NCBI GenBank assembly: GCA_029532415.1
Contig: JAQOTA010000027.1
Coordinates: 587,953-651,952, forward strand
Reading direction: 5' to 3'
DNA length: 64,000 nt
Source: Marasmius tenuissimus
Taxonomy: Eukaryota > Basidiomycota > Agaricomycetes > Agaricales > Marasmiaceae
A model generated the notes under the pieces. That model was given only the letters and a program-made list of their open reading frames with translations, did no database searches and was not told the DNA's origin. This document shows, in pieces, positions 35,001-44,939 of the stretch; the stretch's first letter is position 1; each line of letters starts with the position of its first letter. The position numbers and the translations under genes are program-made.

Positions 35001-35486
35001 ACCGTTCCGAACCCAGGTCGTAAAGGCAGGTTTTCAGAACCCGAGATATTCAAGGAGTTCAACCTGCTAACGAGTTCTAGATCAACGTTACCCTCGAGGC
35101 GACTATCCAATTTGGCCGGTGCGTTCGACGGAGGCACGAAGACACTGGGGGGAAAAGTTAGGTGAGTATTGAAAAGGAAAATAACGGGCCGGAATGTCCG
35201 TTTGTGAATATGCTTACCCGCCCTGTTCTCGAGGCACGAAACCACCGCCTCCGCCTCCTCGTCCTCTGCCTGGGCTCTGCCCTCTCCCGCCGCCCCGATA
35301 GTCGCCCCGCCCTCCGCCTCCAGGACCGCCGCCGCCGCCTCGGTAGCCGCCTCCTCCACCACCACCACCACCGCCTCGGTAACCACCCTGACCTCCTCCA
35401 CCTCCGCCACGATAACCACCGCCGCCTCCACCACCACCGCCTCTGCCGCCGCCTCGTCCACGGTCACCACCTCCACGATGGCTCAT
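32025..35486 (-). CDS. Argonaute (QDE-2/AGO-like), RGG-rich N-terminus
   Basis: Start ATG 35486 (MSHRGGGDRGRGG). About 85 residues are Gly/Arg/Tyr-rich RGG repeats. Argonaute N, L1, PAZ, MID and PIWI segments follow over roughly ten short introns. PIWI shows I-D-V-T-H-P-G-P-G-S (first catalytic Asp, near 33020), the glutamate-finger region (ELQESKKE near 32890), Y-R-D-G-V-S-E (second Asp, near 32740, split by an intron that rejoins G-Q-F-N), and P-A-Y-Y-A-D-L near 32205, where the fourth residue is Asp instead of His. The C-terminus MYYL is typical. The catalytic set is thus D-E-D-D and slicing is plausible. Role: small-RNA-guided silencing (quelling), likely against elements such as those at the left end. 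The RGG box may be arginine-methylated. Confidence 0.92.
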
Positions 35487-35922
35487 GACTGCAGTTGTTC
35501 GAATTTAGAATCTGTGTTCAACAAGAAGCTGTTGTAATAGGTGTCGGGAGAACACAATTGAAAGAACAAGTCACGCGTGGGGGATTGTGAGGAAAAGTAA
35601 ACAGTCTGAGTTCTTGAACGTAAGAGTAGGAGTTTGAGTTGAGCTACACTCTGGCTGCGCAAGGGACTCGTGGCCACGCCCTTGTCGTGACAGTGTGAAG
35701 TTCAACGTCGTGGGGAAAGGAAGAAGGGCGGAGCCGGTTTAAATACGCCGCCCTCGGCATTTGCCGCGTGACTCATAGGCTGCGCGCTACGCCGCTACTC
35801 ATATTTTTACGTAGGCGCCCGAAAGTGGACATATTACAAGCATATTGGAACTCCGCCGCCTACGCTCTCGATCGTTCTCGCTGTTCCGATTCGGGGTTGG
35901 TGTCGAGCACTACTATTACCGA
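35487..35922. other. Argonaute promoter and 3' flank of the reductase gene
   Basis: No gene is seen. A TTTAAATA sequence near 35738-35745 could serve the minus-strand Argonaute gene. Confidence 0.4.
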
Positions 35923-37458
35923 CTACAATCTGGAGTTTTCCCTCCTCCGTATGATCTGATTCTGTACCACCAGCAACAAGGCATACAACGTCTCGACTCG
36001 CTGGACGGGCGTTTTAGAAACCAAACTTCCCAACCAAACACGAGCTGCTCACCGGAACAGGAATATTCCTCTCTCTCGCCATCCTAACAACCTCTCCAAA
36101 AATAACCTCAACCTCGATAGGCTGACCATTCTGAGCATCTAGGAGCATGCTGGGTTTGTGTACGCTCTGCGGACTCATATGCAAACTCCTCGTGTTCTCG
36201 ATCGTCGTTCGAATGTGACTGGTTGGTAGACCTTCCTCCCTATCTGGAAATCCTAGCGCTCGACCTTGGGAGGCATCAGAATCTTATCCGTGTAATTGGT
36301 CCTTCATCTCACCTAGATCAATCAGCTCCTGCAAGATCGCCTCTATTGTAGGAATCGTGTATTGTTCAACCAACGCCGCCGTTTTCGATGACACGTAGGG
36401 CTGATACGTGACAGTGGGCCCCGGAGGAGGTCTAAAAATTGCCGGAAGCGTGTAGCTGGATCATCAAAATATCAGACCGAAGTTCTGAGGGACATGAGAA
36501 AGTATAGACCCACTCTGTAAGTGTTGAAAACGACGAAAAGGCGACATTCCAGAAGTTCTTCGCAAACTTGACCCTCTGGATCTCCGGAACAACCTTCACG
36601 TTTGCTCCTCCTTTCTCGAGTAAGGTTGCGATACCGTCTAATGTTTCGGCTTCTTCAGGCGTGTTCTGCATAGTACTGTAGTCGTTGGGTCGGTATATTC
36701 CTAGAGTTGGTCGAGACTGCACATCGACTGGTTAGCTGGGGTTTAAGAGCAGATATACGTGAATTGTAGCTCACCAATCCGTTATGTTCAACGACATCCG
36801 GTGCTAAGAGATTCGTTGCGATGTACAGTGATGATCCAATGATCCTGGGTTCGCCCTTTCCAAGGTTCTTGACAGCGCGATATAGATCGGCCTCAACATT
36901 GAGCCCATTTTGAAGGATGAGATATGCAGGTTGCTGGAACTTTTCGGTATACGAAGACGAAAGCAGCGGCGATAGGATTTGAGATGTCTGGACGATATCC
37001 GGGATCGCTTTGGTCGTGAGCAGTACATAGTCATATGCACAATCAGCAGCCTCGTCCACAGACTTGCATACTAAATCGACACAAAAATCGGAATCAGAAT
37101 GGAAAGCAGAGGTAGACGACAAGCGACGCACGGCGATCTGGTCTCCAACCAGGGATATTTCCATACGTCTGACTCTTGATGTGTATCCCGTTTTCTTCAC
37201 GAATCATCGTATCATTAGGCATGCTCAATTCATCTCTAATATCGATCATACACACTATTGACAAGGTCGAAGTTGCTTCTTGCGACAGCGGTTACTCTTG
37301 CGAAGCCGCTGCTCTTCAGTATGAGCGCATCTGTTACGCTGGGTTCAGCGTACTTCAGACAACGATTGAAGGCATGATAGGAGATATAACTCACGAATCG
37401 CGCCCACAGCACCGAACCCTACCAGCAAGATTTCCTTCAGAGCAACGGGAGAGGCCAT
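35923..37458 (-). CDS. ApbA/PanE-family 2-dehydropantoate 2-reductase-like protein
   Basis: Start ATG 37458 (MASPVALKEILLVGFGAVGAI), with the G-x-G-A-x-G Rossmann motif in the first exon. Exons joined by 50-65 nt introns encode L-L-T-T-K-A-I-P-D, L-I-L-Q-N-G-L-N-V-E (the N-G of ApbA N-domain), and G-S-S-L-Y-I-A-T. The ApbA C-domain has K-F-A-K-N-F-W-N-V-A (catalytic Lys region), H-K-P-S-M-L-L-D and P-I-E-V-E-V-I-F-G-E. The final exon (VETLYALLLVVQNQI) stops at 35923. It reduces ketopantoate-like 2-oxo acids with NADPH. Fungi carry several paralogs, so a role in CoA synthesis is not certain. Confidence 0.88.
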
Positions 37459-39065
37459 GGGATGATGGAGGTTGGAGGAGAACCGTGATCACTCGGTTGG
37501 CAGGTGGCCAAAACCGGACCGGTCAGCTCGACGGACCGAAAGACCGAAAACCCGTTGTTTCGTTTTGTGCGCGGGCTTTGATCTCTGCCTACGACCGCGA
37601 TCAACAATTCTGAGTCCTCTACAAATGCTACCTTCATGCAGCGGTATTTGCTGGGAAGCAATCGCTATGGACATCGAAACCTGGGCTTTGAGGGACGCGT
37701 CTCACCTGAAGCAGCAAATTTGTGACCCATATAGATCGCCTCTATGTACATATAGGAAGGCGGTAGTATTGGTGAGTACTAGAGCTACATTACTGGACTG
37801 TTTTCATGACGGTTTCTACCTCCACAATTCTATAGCTAATGATAAAACTGCATCCCTTCACTACTGGTCATTCATCGACACTGGTGAGCCGTGTCTCGCG
37901 AGAAAGATGACAGTCTCTCGGCCTTCCTATCGAGTTTTCCCTCAAACTACACGGGTACGGCAGGACTTCGTGAGATGAACAGGAGTAGTGAACCATGTGT
38001 CAGCATCAGTTGGGTAGAGAGTTCGACCCGGGTACCGCGGATTTTGCACGCTAAATCGAGCGCCACATCGGATATCGTCTGGTACTGGACGACTCAGCAA
38101 GATTTGAAGAAGTTGCCGAGGGCTTGTAGGTGGCCACTTGTATTCTTGGTTCATGAATATTGAATACTCATAACTTCGTCAGGAGACACATCACATAGTT
38201 ATCCGGATAATGTGTAGGAAGAAGGGGATAGTGAAGGTCAGTTCTCGAGGGTGTTCGCAGAGTCTTGATATCACATAGTACACTTATAGTGAATCATAAC
38301 ACAACTGCGTCGTCAACTGACAGAAAGCATAGAAATCCTGTGCAGCGGGGACGGATTGGTCAGTCTCGAGAATTCCGAGGGTGGCCTTTAGTTATGAAAA
38401 CAACAGGAGTTCCTCTTTATACGGAACACACGCAGACATAGGTCTCTATGAGGGTGGGTAGATATGCTCCCTTTGACTCGCTTACTGATTACTCGAGCCA
38501 GGAAGAGTGGAATGTCGAGCTTCACCATCGCCGCCGAGTCCCAGCATCGGCGGACAGTCAACAGGTCAGTCAGGTTTGTCTCTTCCCGACTACATCCCAG
38601 CTCTGATAAACAGCTCCAGAGAGTGAATGTACCGCTTTGGAGCCTACCTAGAGATCCATCTCGTCGCGGATTTGTGGAGGATAGTGACGTAGGTCTCTGT
38701 GGGCGTCAAATCGGGTCTGCCATGGTACATTAGAGAAGGCTTCTCCCGCTGGCAAGTGTTAGTTGAACCAAGTGCACAAATCATCAATCATCAATCGCGA
38801 CAATGGTAGACCGTTTGACTTTGATATTTTTGATACTTTGCCGGTATTACTTACCAATTGCAAACAAGGTTTGCAGGTTGTTATCCAAGGTCAAAGCCTT
38901 AGTCCCTTTCGATACTCAGAGTCTCCGAGACAGTGTCCAAGTACGATTGTCCGACCGACTGACAGCAAATTGCTACACAAGCTCGACAGATCACAGACAC
39001 GATGGTTTAATGGACTTCAGATATACCACTGGTAGCCATCTACGTTCCGTCCTAACAACGCGACT
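37459..39065. other. Gene-poor stretch, nothing recognised
   Basis: Several 60-170 codon frames occur on both strands, with no domain, signal peptide or splice-consistent chain that I can support. Confidence 0.4.
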
Positions 39066-39320
39066 TCAGTTGACTTCGATTCTGTCGAAATCGAAGAAGG
39101 TCACCATATGATTCACGCGAACGTATCTACCTGCCCTCTCCGGGTCATTTGATTCATCTCGTTCCGCGAACGCAACAAGCTCCCACCCCTTTTTGCGACT
39201 CCAGGAGTCTCGCTTGAACGCAGGAAGGGTGAACCACGAGTCGTCGCCGTCCCCAGTGTATTTTGAGACGAAAACGGAGATGTCCTTGTCGGAGTTGTTA
39301 ACGACGATGATGCTGCCCAT
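39066..39320 (-). CDS. Small 84-aa protein, basidiomycete-type orphan
   Basis: A single exon starts MGSIIVVNNSDKDISVFVSKY and ends DFDRIEVN. It is hydrophilic with alternating beta-like segments and two Trp, and has no signal peptide or membrane segment. A short beta-sandwich is plausible from the pattern VVNNS-D-x-I-x-V-F-V-S. I have an impression of similar short proteins in mushrooms but cannot name a family. Function unknown. Confidence 0.6.
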   Translation of the reverse strand: MGSIIVVNNSDKDISVFVSKYTGDGDDSWFTLPAFKRDSWSRKKGWELVAFAERDESNDPERAGRYVRVNHMVTFFDFDRIEVN

Positions 39321-40451
39321 CTACACAGCAAATAGCGGGGTCAGTAGAGCGGTCTGAGTAAGGAGCAGCATCACGGTTACATGCCTTTGCTTCGGTGATA
39401 TATAACGGTGCAGGTATGTACGGTGTTGAGGTTGGTAGTGAAACCTTTACCAAAGGTTATCAGCAGGACCATCGGTATGTGGGAAAAGGTGAAGTGCGTA
39501 CAAAATACGCCGGGCAAGTTCGGGTGCACGGTGATGGTCTCTTTTTCTGTGGTCTGCTTTTATAATTGAGTGCTGTACTATTGCCCAAAGATCCAGATTT
39601 ATGTCTTCTGGGGGGGGTCCTGCCAGCCTCCAGGGCTCCACTGAACAGTCAGAGGGTCAATACTTCTGCTGATGGGATTGAGATTGATTGGTTCGATGTA
39701 ATTTCACTCTAGAGCAAAAGATGGAGTACAGTCAAATATATCGTGTGGAATAAGGTCATATGGAATATCCGTGGTATGGAATGAGGTTTTGGCTTCCTCA
39801 ACCGTATTCCACATGACGTATTTGACTGTATTCCGACAGGCTACAGATGAAGAGACTGAACTTTATAATGGTCACAAGGTAATCATGCGGTTCCTAGAAG
39901 ATGTACGAATCAAACGTGTTCGCTTGTTACTTCAAGCCTTGCTTTAGTCTGTGGAGTCGGACCAGGGCCTCATAACTTTCAGACCCCGTTTGAGTCCCAT
40001 ATTCTTTAGTTTTTCTACTGATTCTTGATGGGACACTGGGAAAGAGGCTACCACTTGGGAGTCGGTTCTGTATGCTGTCTGACGTCGTGCTCCGCGTCCC
40101 GAAGGCCTGGAGTCTGCTTGCTCGGAGATTTGGTACCGCCAACATTCTCCATCGCCTGAGCCATGCGTAGGGAAAGCGATGGAGTTTGGCAAGATGCAGT
40201 TGATTGTATTCTGTGAGCATGGTGGCAGGACCAACCTTGTGATTCAAGCATAGAATAAACTTGAGTTGCTTTGACTAGAAATTTGTTGATAGTTCGTAAC
40301 GCGAGGGCTAGAGGAAAGCCTGGATAAAGGGGATGGTGGAGATTTCACTTCTTCGATCTGTACGTCGGCCGTATCAACCGCAAGGCTCCTTCGAGGCCCA
40401 AGTCTTGCTGGAACCATGCTACTCCGCTCGATTGTACATAATTTATAATTC
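39321..40451. other. Intergenic with a MITE, nothing else recognised
   Basis: A 106-codon minus-strand frame at 39927-40247 has no recognisable content and is not called. Confidence 0.4.
39723..39834. mobile_element. MITE-like element, ~112 bp with ~34-bp terminal inverted repeats
   Basis: The left arm (39723-39756) begins GGAGTACAGTCAAATA and the right arm (39801-39834), reverse-complemented, begins GGAATACAGTCAAATA. The arms match at about 28 of 34 positions. The 44-nt centre is AT-rich with TGGAAT repeats. No ORF is present. No clear target-site duplication was found, so the superfamily is undetermined. Confidence 0.65.
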
Positions 40452-42235
40452 TTATAATCGTATCTTTACATCCGCCACCAACTCCTGGAACAACCTCAAA
40501 TCATCATCGAGTAATCCATCGCACTCGTCCAGCACAAGTTTCTGTAACGGAGCACCATAATCTAAACGAAACCTGAGAGCGGCCAGGAAGTTGTCGAAGA
40601 GGACATCATCGAAGCTTACGTCCTTCAGTTCCAGCGCACGCAAAGCGGGAAAGCCCATCACGTCCTGTCGACACCCCGAAAGTCGTGCGTCGGTCGATGT
40701 CGATATCATCTTACTAAAGCATCCCACAAAGTGCCCCGCGAGCCTTGACCCCTCGATCTTGACAGTCGACAGTCTCTCGAAAGCTTGGAAGTACTCCACC
40801 CGCCACAATGAATCTAGAAATAATTCTGCAATGTAATCCTGACCCATTTCAAGCGATCGGATTCCCCTAAAGGGGAGAACAGCGCAGGAGTCTTCGTCAA
40901 GGAGGAGGGAACGTGTGAGTATCCGTTGATGGGCATCGGACTGGAAACCATAGGAGATCTCGAGTGTAGGACAATCGGCCATGCACGTAGTGCATCCAGG
41001 ACAATCCAGGACTTCGCAGGTCTCGCCGATGTCACAAGCGTACGCCACCACTGTGAAGGCTCTCACTTTGAGAGATGTGAAGAAGTATGGGTTGTTTTCG
41101 GACTCGTAAACCCTTCCCACGGAGGCGAATAGCCGAGATATTTCGTTCTCCGCGACAGAGAATCCTACGGCTTCAGTATCAACATGCAGACTGAAGTGAG
41201 GAGGAGAGGGAAAGGATGTCTTGTCAAGTACATCGCACAGAAAGGAGACATCAATCCTCGTTAAGCGCATGCTGCGAAGACGGCGGAGATATAGCTGCTC
41301 CCTCCCAAGGGAAAGTTCAGTCGCCCCACGGTACGTGCCAGGTAGGCTAACGGTCTCCAGGTTTGGCAGGCAACGCAGGATTTCAACGAAACGTTCGCGA
41401 CTAATCGAGCGGAGATGGTGTTCACAATCAACCGTCAACGTGGTGAGATCATTTCTCAGAAGCGGAGTCTCCGTCGAGATGGGGCCGAAAAACTCGACAG
41501 TCCTGAGGTGAGGAGTATGATTTCCCAGAAAGTTTGGAGGGAGAGTGATTGTTGTATAACCCGGCGACGACAGTTTCAGGGAAGTAAGGCGGGGCGCGGG
41601 ATCGGTTAAGCTGATCAATGGAGTATTCACGAGCAAGTTTGTTGCCGTGATTGTGAGGCTCGCAATGCGGTGAATTTGAGCCAACGCATCTTCTAGAATG
41701 CGTGAGTCCCCGTAAGAATCCGACCAAACGACGTGCAATGGGGCGTTTTTGGACCTCCTGAGCATCAATCGCGCTATATATGGATCCCTGAAGTCTGGTT
41801 CGGACCATAGGGCGGGTGCATCTAATGCTATGGAGCGCCATCGTTGACAAACTTGGCTAAAGCCTATCCAGTGTGAGAAAGCACGCGGTGGAAGTGGTCG
41901 ATGCGAGGTACAGTAGGCGAATATTTCGAGGAGGACTTCATTGGGCAGGTCGAAAATCGTAGCCAGTACCCCTAATGTCGGTTCGTGGGTCAGTATAGCA
42001 ATCTTGTGAGTTTTAGAGAATGCGAGAGCCTACCCAATTCAATATTTCCCTCGTTCGAGAGAGTAGCTGTCGCCTTGAATCCAGAGTTCACGATTCCCCT
42101 CAAGAGGTTTAGGATCATGGTGAAAAGCAAGGAAGACCCGGCACATATTGTCTCCGAACCAATTTGAATTGGGGTGCCAGCCTGACACGGCAAATGCCGA
42201 AAATCAAATAGGCTCTGCTCCCGCACGATTGTCAT
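40452..42235 (-). CDS. F-box / LRR-like protein with unusual N-terminal extension
   Basis: Two exons (42235-42034 and 41971-40452; 62-nt intron) give 573 aa. The F-box lies at the start of exon 2: D-L-P-N-E-V-L-L-E-I-F ... F-S-Q-V-C-Q-R-W-R-S-I-A-L-D-A-P-A-L-W-S. It is followed by R-L-M-L-R-R-S-K-N-A-P-L and an irregular leucine-rich body, the common mushroom F-box layout. A C-x2-C-x6-C-x2-C-like cluster occurs near ETCEVLDCPGCTTCMADC. Role: putative SCF substrate adaptor. The ~67-residue exon 1 (MTIVREQSLFDFR) is in phase but lacks known motifs, so the true start could be elsewhere. It is related to the pseudogene at 54015-54882. Confidence 0.8.
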
Positions 42236-42925
42236 TAACCAGGTCTTGGTCCAGTCTAGTACAGGCTACCAAGCTCTCAGAACGGTCAACTACCGGTCAT
42301 CAATCAATTAGTCAACCTACGGAGAGGTGTACAGGTACAGACGCTTTCTGCTGGAGTCTTGGCTCAAGTTCAATCGGGTTGTGGCCGGCCCCAATGCAAT
42401 GAAAGGCTCTTCTGGCATCCTGCCTTTTCCATTCCATCCCAGCTCACTTAATCTATCGAAAAACCTCCAAAAATTAGCACCTATATCTGTATGATATGCG
42501 CAGAATCAATGCAGCCCGATCCTCCCACCGCCATATCGGGAAATCGAGACGAAGCGACTCCGTATCGACTCATGCCAGTCGAGAATCAAATGGAGCGAGA
42601 ATTTTGTTAGACATAGAAAGAGACATGGTTTATAACTTTTTGCACTATATTCTGCGTACGGCTATCGTGCCTATCGACTCAGAAAGTCCGCCCACTCGAC
42701 AACCATCACCTTTGATCCATTACCCACTTGGCCCAACACTTCAAGACATCTCTTGGCTTCAACTACGCTTGCAAGTTGCGGTGCTCAAGCATGGTCTCTC
42801 GACAGGAAATCGAACTCTTCGAAGAAAGCGTGGGACTCACATAAGAAGATCCTGCCACGAACTCAACGCCGCTATTCGGATATAATGCATAAACTTCGAT
42901 AGGATAACATAACCTCCACCCTGCA
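42236..42925. other. Divergent promoter region between F-box and esterase genes
   Basis: A 129-codon plus-strand frame (42496-42885) has no recognisable domain and is not called. Confidence 0.35.
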
Positions 42926-42932
42926 TATATAT
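42926..42932 (+). promoter_or_regulatory. TATA-like element of the esterase gene
   Basis: TATATAT 49 nt upstream of the ATG at 42981. Confidence 0.45.
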
Positions 42933-42980
42933 CAGACAACGCTGTTGCTTATCGCACCCAACTCTTCAATTCTCCCCATC

Positions 42981-44939
42981 ATGGTGTCTACCCGATACGC
43001 TCTGGCCGTGGTATCTGCGGTGATCAGTGCCTCATATGCAATATCCCCGACACCTTTCGCAAAGGACATACAAAATCATGTCATCTATCGAGGACTCAAG
43101 TCGAGCAGAAACGTCGAACACTTTCTCAACATTCCATACGGGCAGGACACGAGTGGATCAAAGCGTTTCACCAACCCAGAGCCGTACATTTTCCCACAGG
43201 GTACGAAGGAATACGATGCGAGCGTTCCAGGGCCTATTTGTCCTCAGCCAGTGAATCCAGTCTTCAAGTTCATGTCACCGGCTGTCAATCAGAGCGAAGA
43301 CTGCTTAAAGCTGAGGGTATCCCGTCCGATGGGGGTGAAAGCTGGGGATAAGCTACCCGTGATGGTTTTCATTCACGGAGGTGCGTGAAGCTTGTCATTC
43401 ACTTCCTGAAGCTGGACAGCTGACGTATTTCTAGGTGGGAATTTTAATGGGCACGTCAACGAGAAGACGTACGATCCCGAGGGTCTGATTCATCAATCCA
43501 TGGAAAACGGTTTCCCCGTAATATACGCTGCCATGAACTATCGTTTGAGTAGTCAGTCTTGCCTTTCTGGATTCCGATGCGCCAGAGTGACAGGGACTTC
43601 TTCTAGTTTTCGGTTTCGCTGTTTCCGAAGCTCTCAGGGAGAAAAACTCCTTGAATGTCGCCTTGAAGGACCAACGCTTGGCTCTCCAATGGATCAGAAG
43701 TAATATCGCATGTTTTGGCGGCGATCCTGACCGCATCACTATCTTTGGGCAGAATACAGGAGGTAAACATCCGAAACCTGTTTTTTCTGCTTTCCGGCCT
43801 CTGATTTGGCACCCCTTGTAGCGTTGAGCGTGGCTCACCAGGTTCTTGCTTACGGTGGCACCAAGGCTGTTCCGTTCCACTCTGCCATCATGGAATCTCG
43901 TACTCTCGAGCCCACCAGCGCGAGCAACATCACGCGCGAGAGCTTCGACGGTGTTGCCAGCATGTCTGGATGTAGCATCAACGGGACCTTTCACTCTGAA
44001 GCTACCATTGATTGTCTTCGTGCACTCCCGTTTGCGACTCTCATGAACATTACCATCGCCCAACATGATTCGACTGCGGACCAGAACGACGGAGACACCT
44101 ATTTACCTACCATTGATGGCGATTTTCTTCCTCAACTTGGGTCTGAGTTGCTGCGGAAGGGCTCGTTCCCTAAGATGCCCGTGATGATTGGCTGGACTGA
44201 GGACGACGCGTCCATGTTTACTCGCCCAACGATCAAGACTCCCGCTGATACCCTCGACTTCCTCTACACCGATCTTCTGGGCGGGGTCACCAACTCAACG
44301 CTCACCGATCTCCTTTCTCTATATCCACTTTCCGAATTCTCTTCCAAAGCACAAGCACATAGCGGGGTCCTCACCGCGGAGTTCTACCGTGCCTCTCAGA
44401 TCTTCCGGGACATCTTCCTCGTATGCCCACCCATCCTCTTCGGACACGCGATGGCACGGAAGTACCAGTTGGAGCACGTAACGCCGCCGGTTTATTATTA
44501 CCACCAGAATCAGACCGTTCTAAGCGATTATCTCGCTGCCGAGTTTGGTTCTGGTTCTGATTCCGGGCTGGGAGTGGTGTATACGTCCGAGTTGGCCTAT
44601 GTTTTCGGGAATTTCTCGAATTATAACTCGACCGGGGATATTCATCCGACGGGGAAGGATTTGGAGCTGTTGAAGCGTCAGTCGAGGTCATGGAGCTCGT
44701 TCGCAAGTGAGGCACGACCGAGCTTGGACGAGCGAGGCCATTCAACGTTGGAGGGGTGGAAGCCGGCATACGGGATCAAGAGTAGTATGATGGATGCAAG
44801 TGTATTTGTTGTTGGAGGTCCGGAAGAGGGACTGTCGTCTATACATGGTGGTACTACGACAGGATTGGAGAGCCAGCGGTTGAAGGATAGATGCGAATTC
44901 CTGAACCGAGATGATGTGATTGCCCAGCTTCGCTACTAA
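42981..44939 (+). CDS. Carboxylesterase type B-like secreted protein, catalytic Ser and His replaced
   Basis: Four exons (42981-43380, 43435-43548, 43607-43762, 43822-44939) keep phase and give 595 aa. A signal peptide ([20 protein letters not shown]) is followed by the alpha/beta-hydrolase carboxylesterase family fold: E-D-C-L-K-L, oxyanion H-G-G-G-N, and A-M-N-Y-R-L. The nucleophile elbow is G-Q-N221-T-G where the family has G-x-S-x-G. The His motif (family H-x-S-E-L-x-Y-V-F-G) reads Y477-T-S-E-L-A-Y-V-F-G. The acid position appears to be D352 (E-D-D-A-S-M-F). Several N-glycosylation sequons are present. The fold is intact but the triad is not, so it is probably a pseudoenzyme with a binding or other role; a very recent loss is the alternative. 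Confidence 0.88.
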
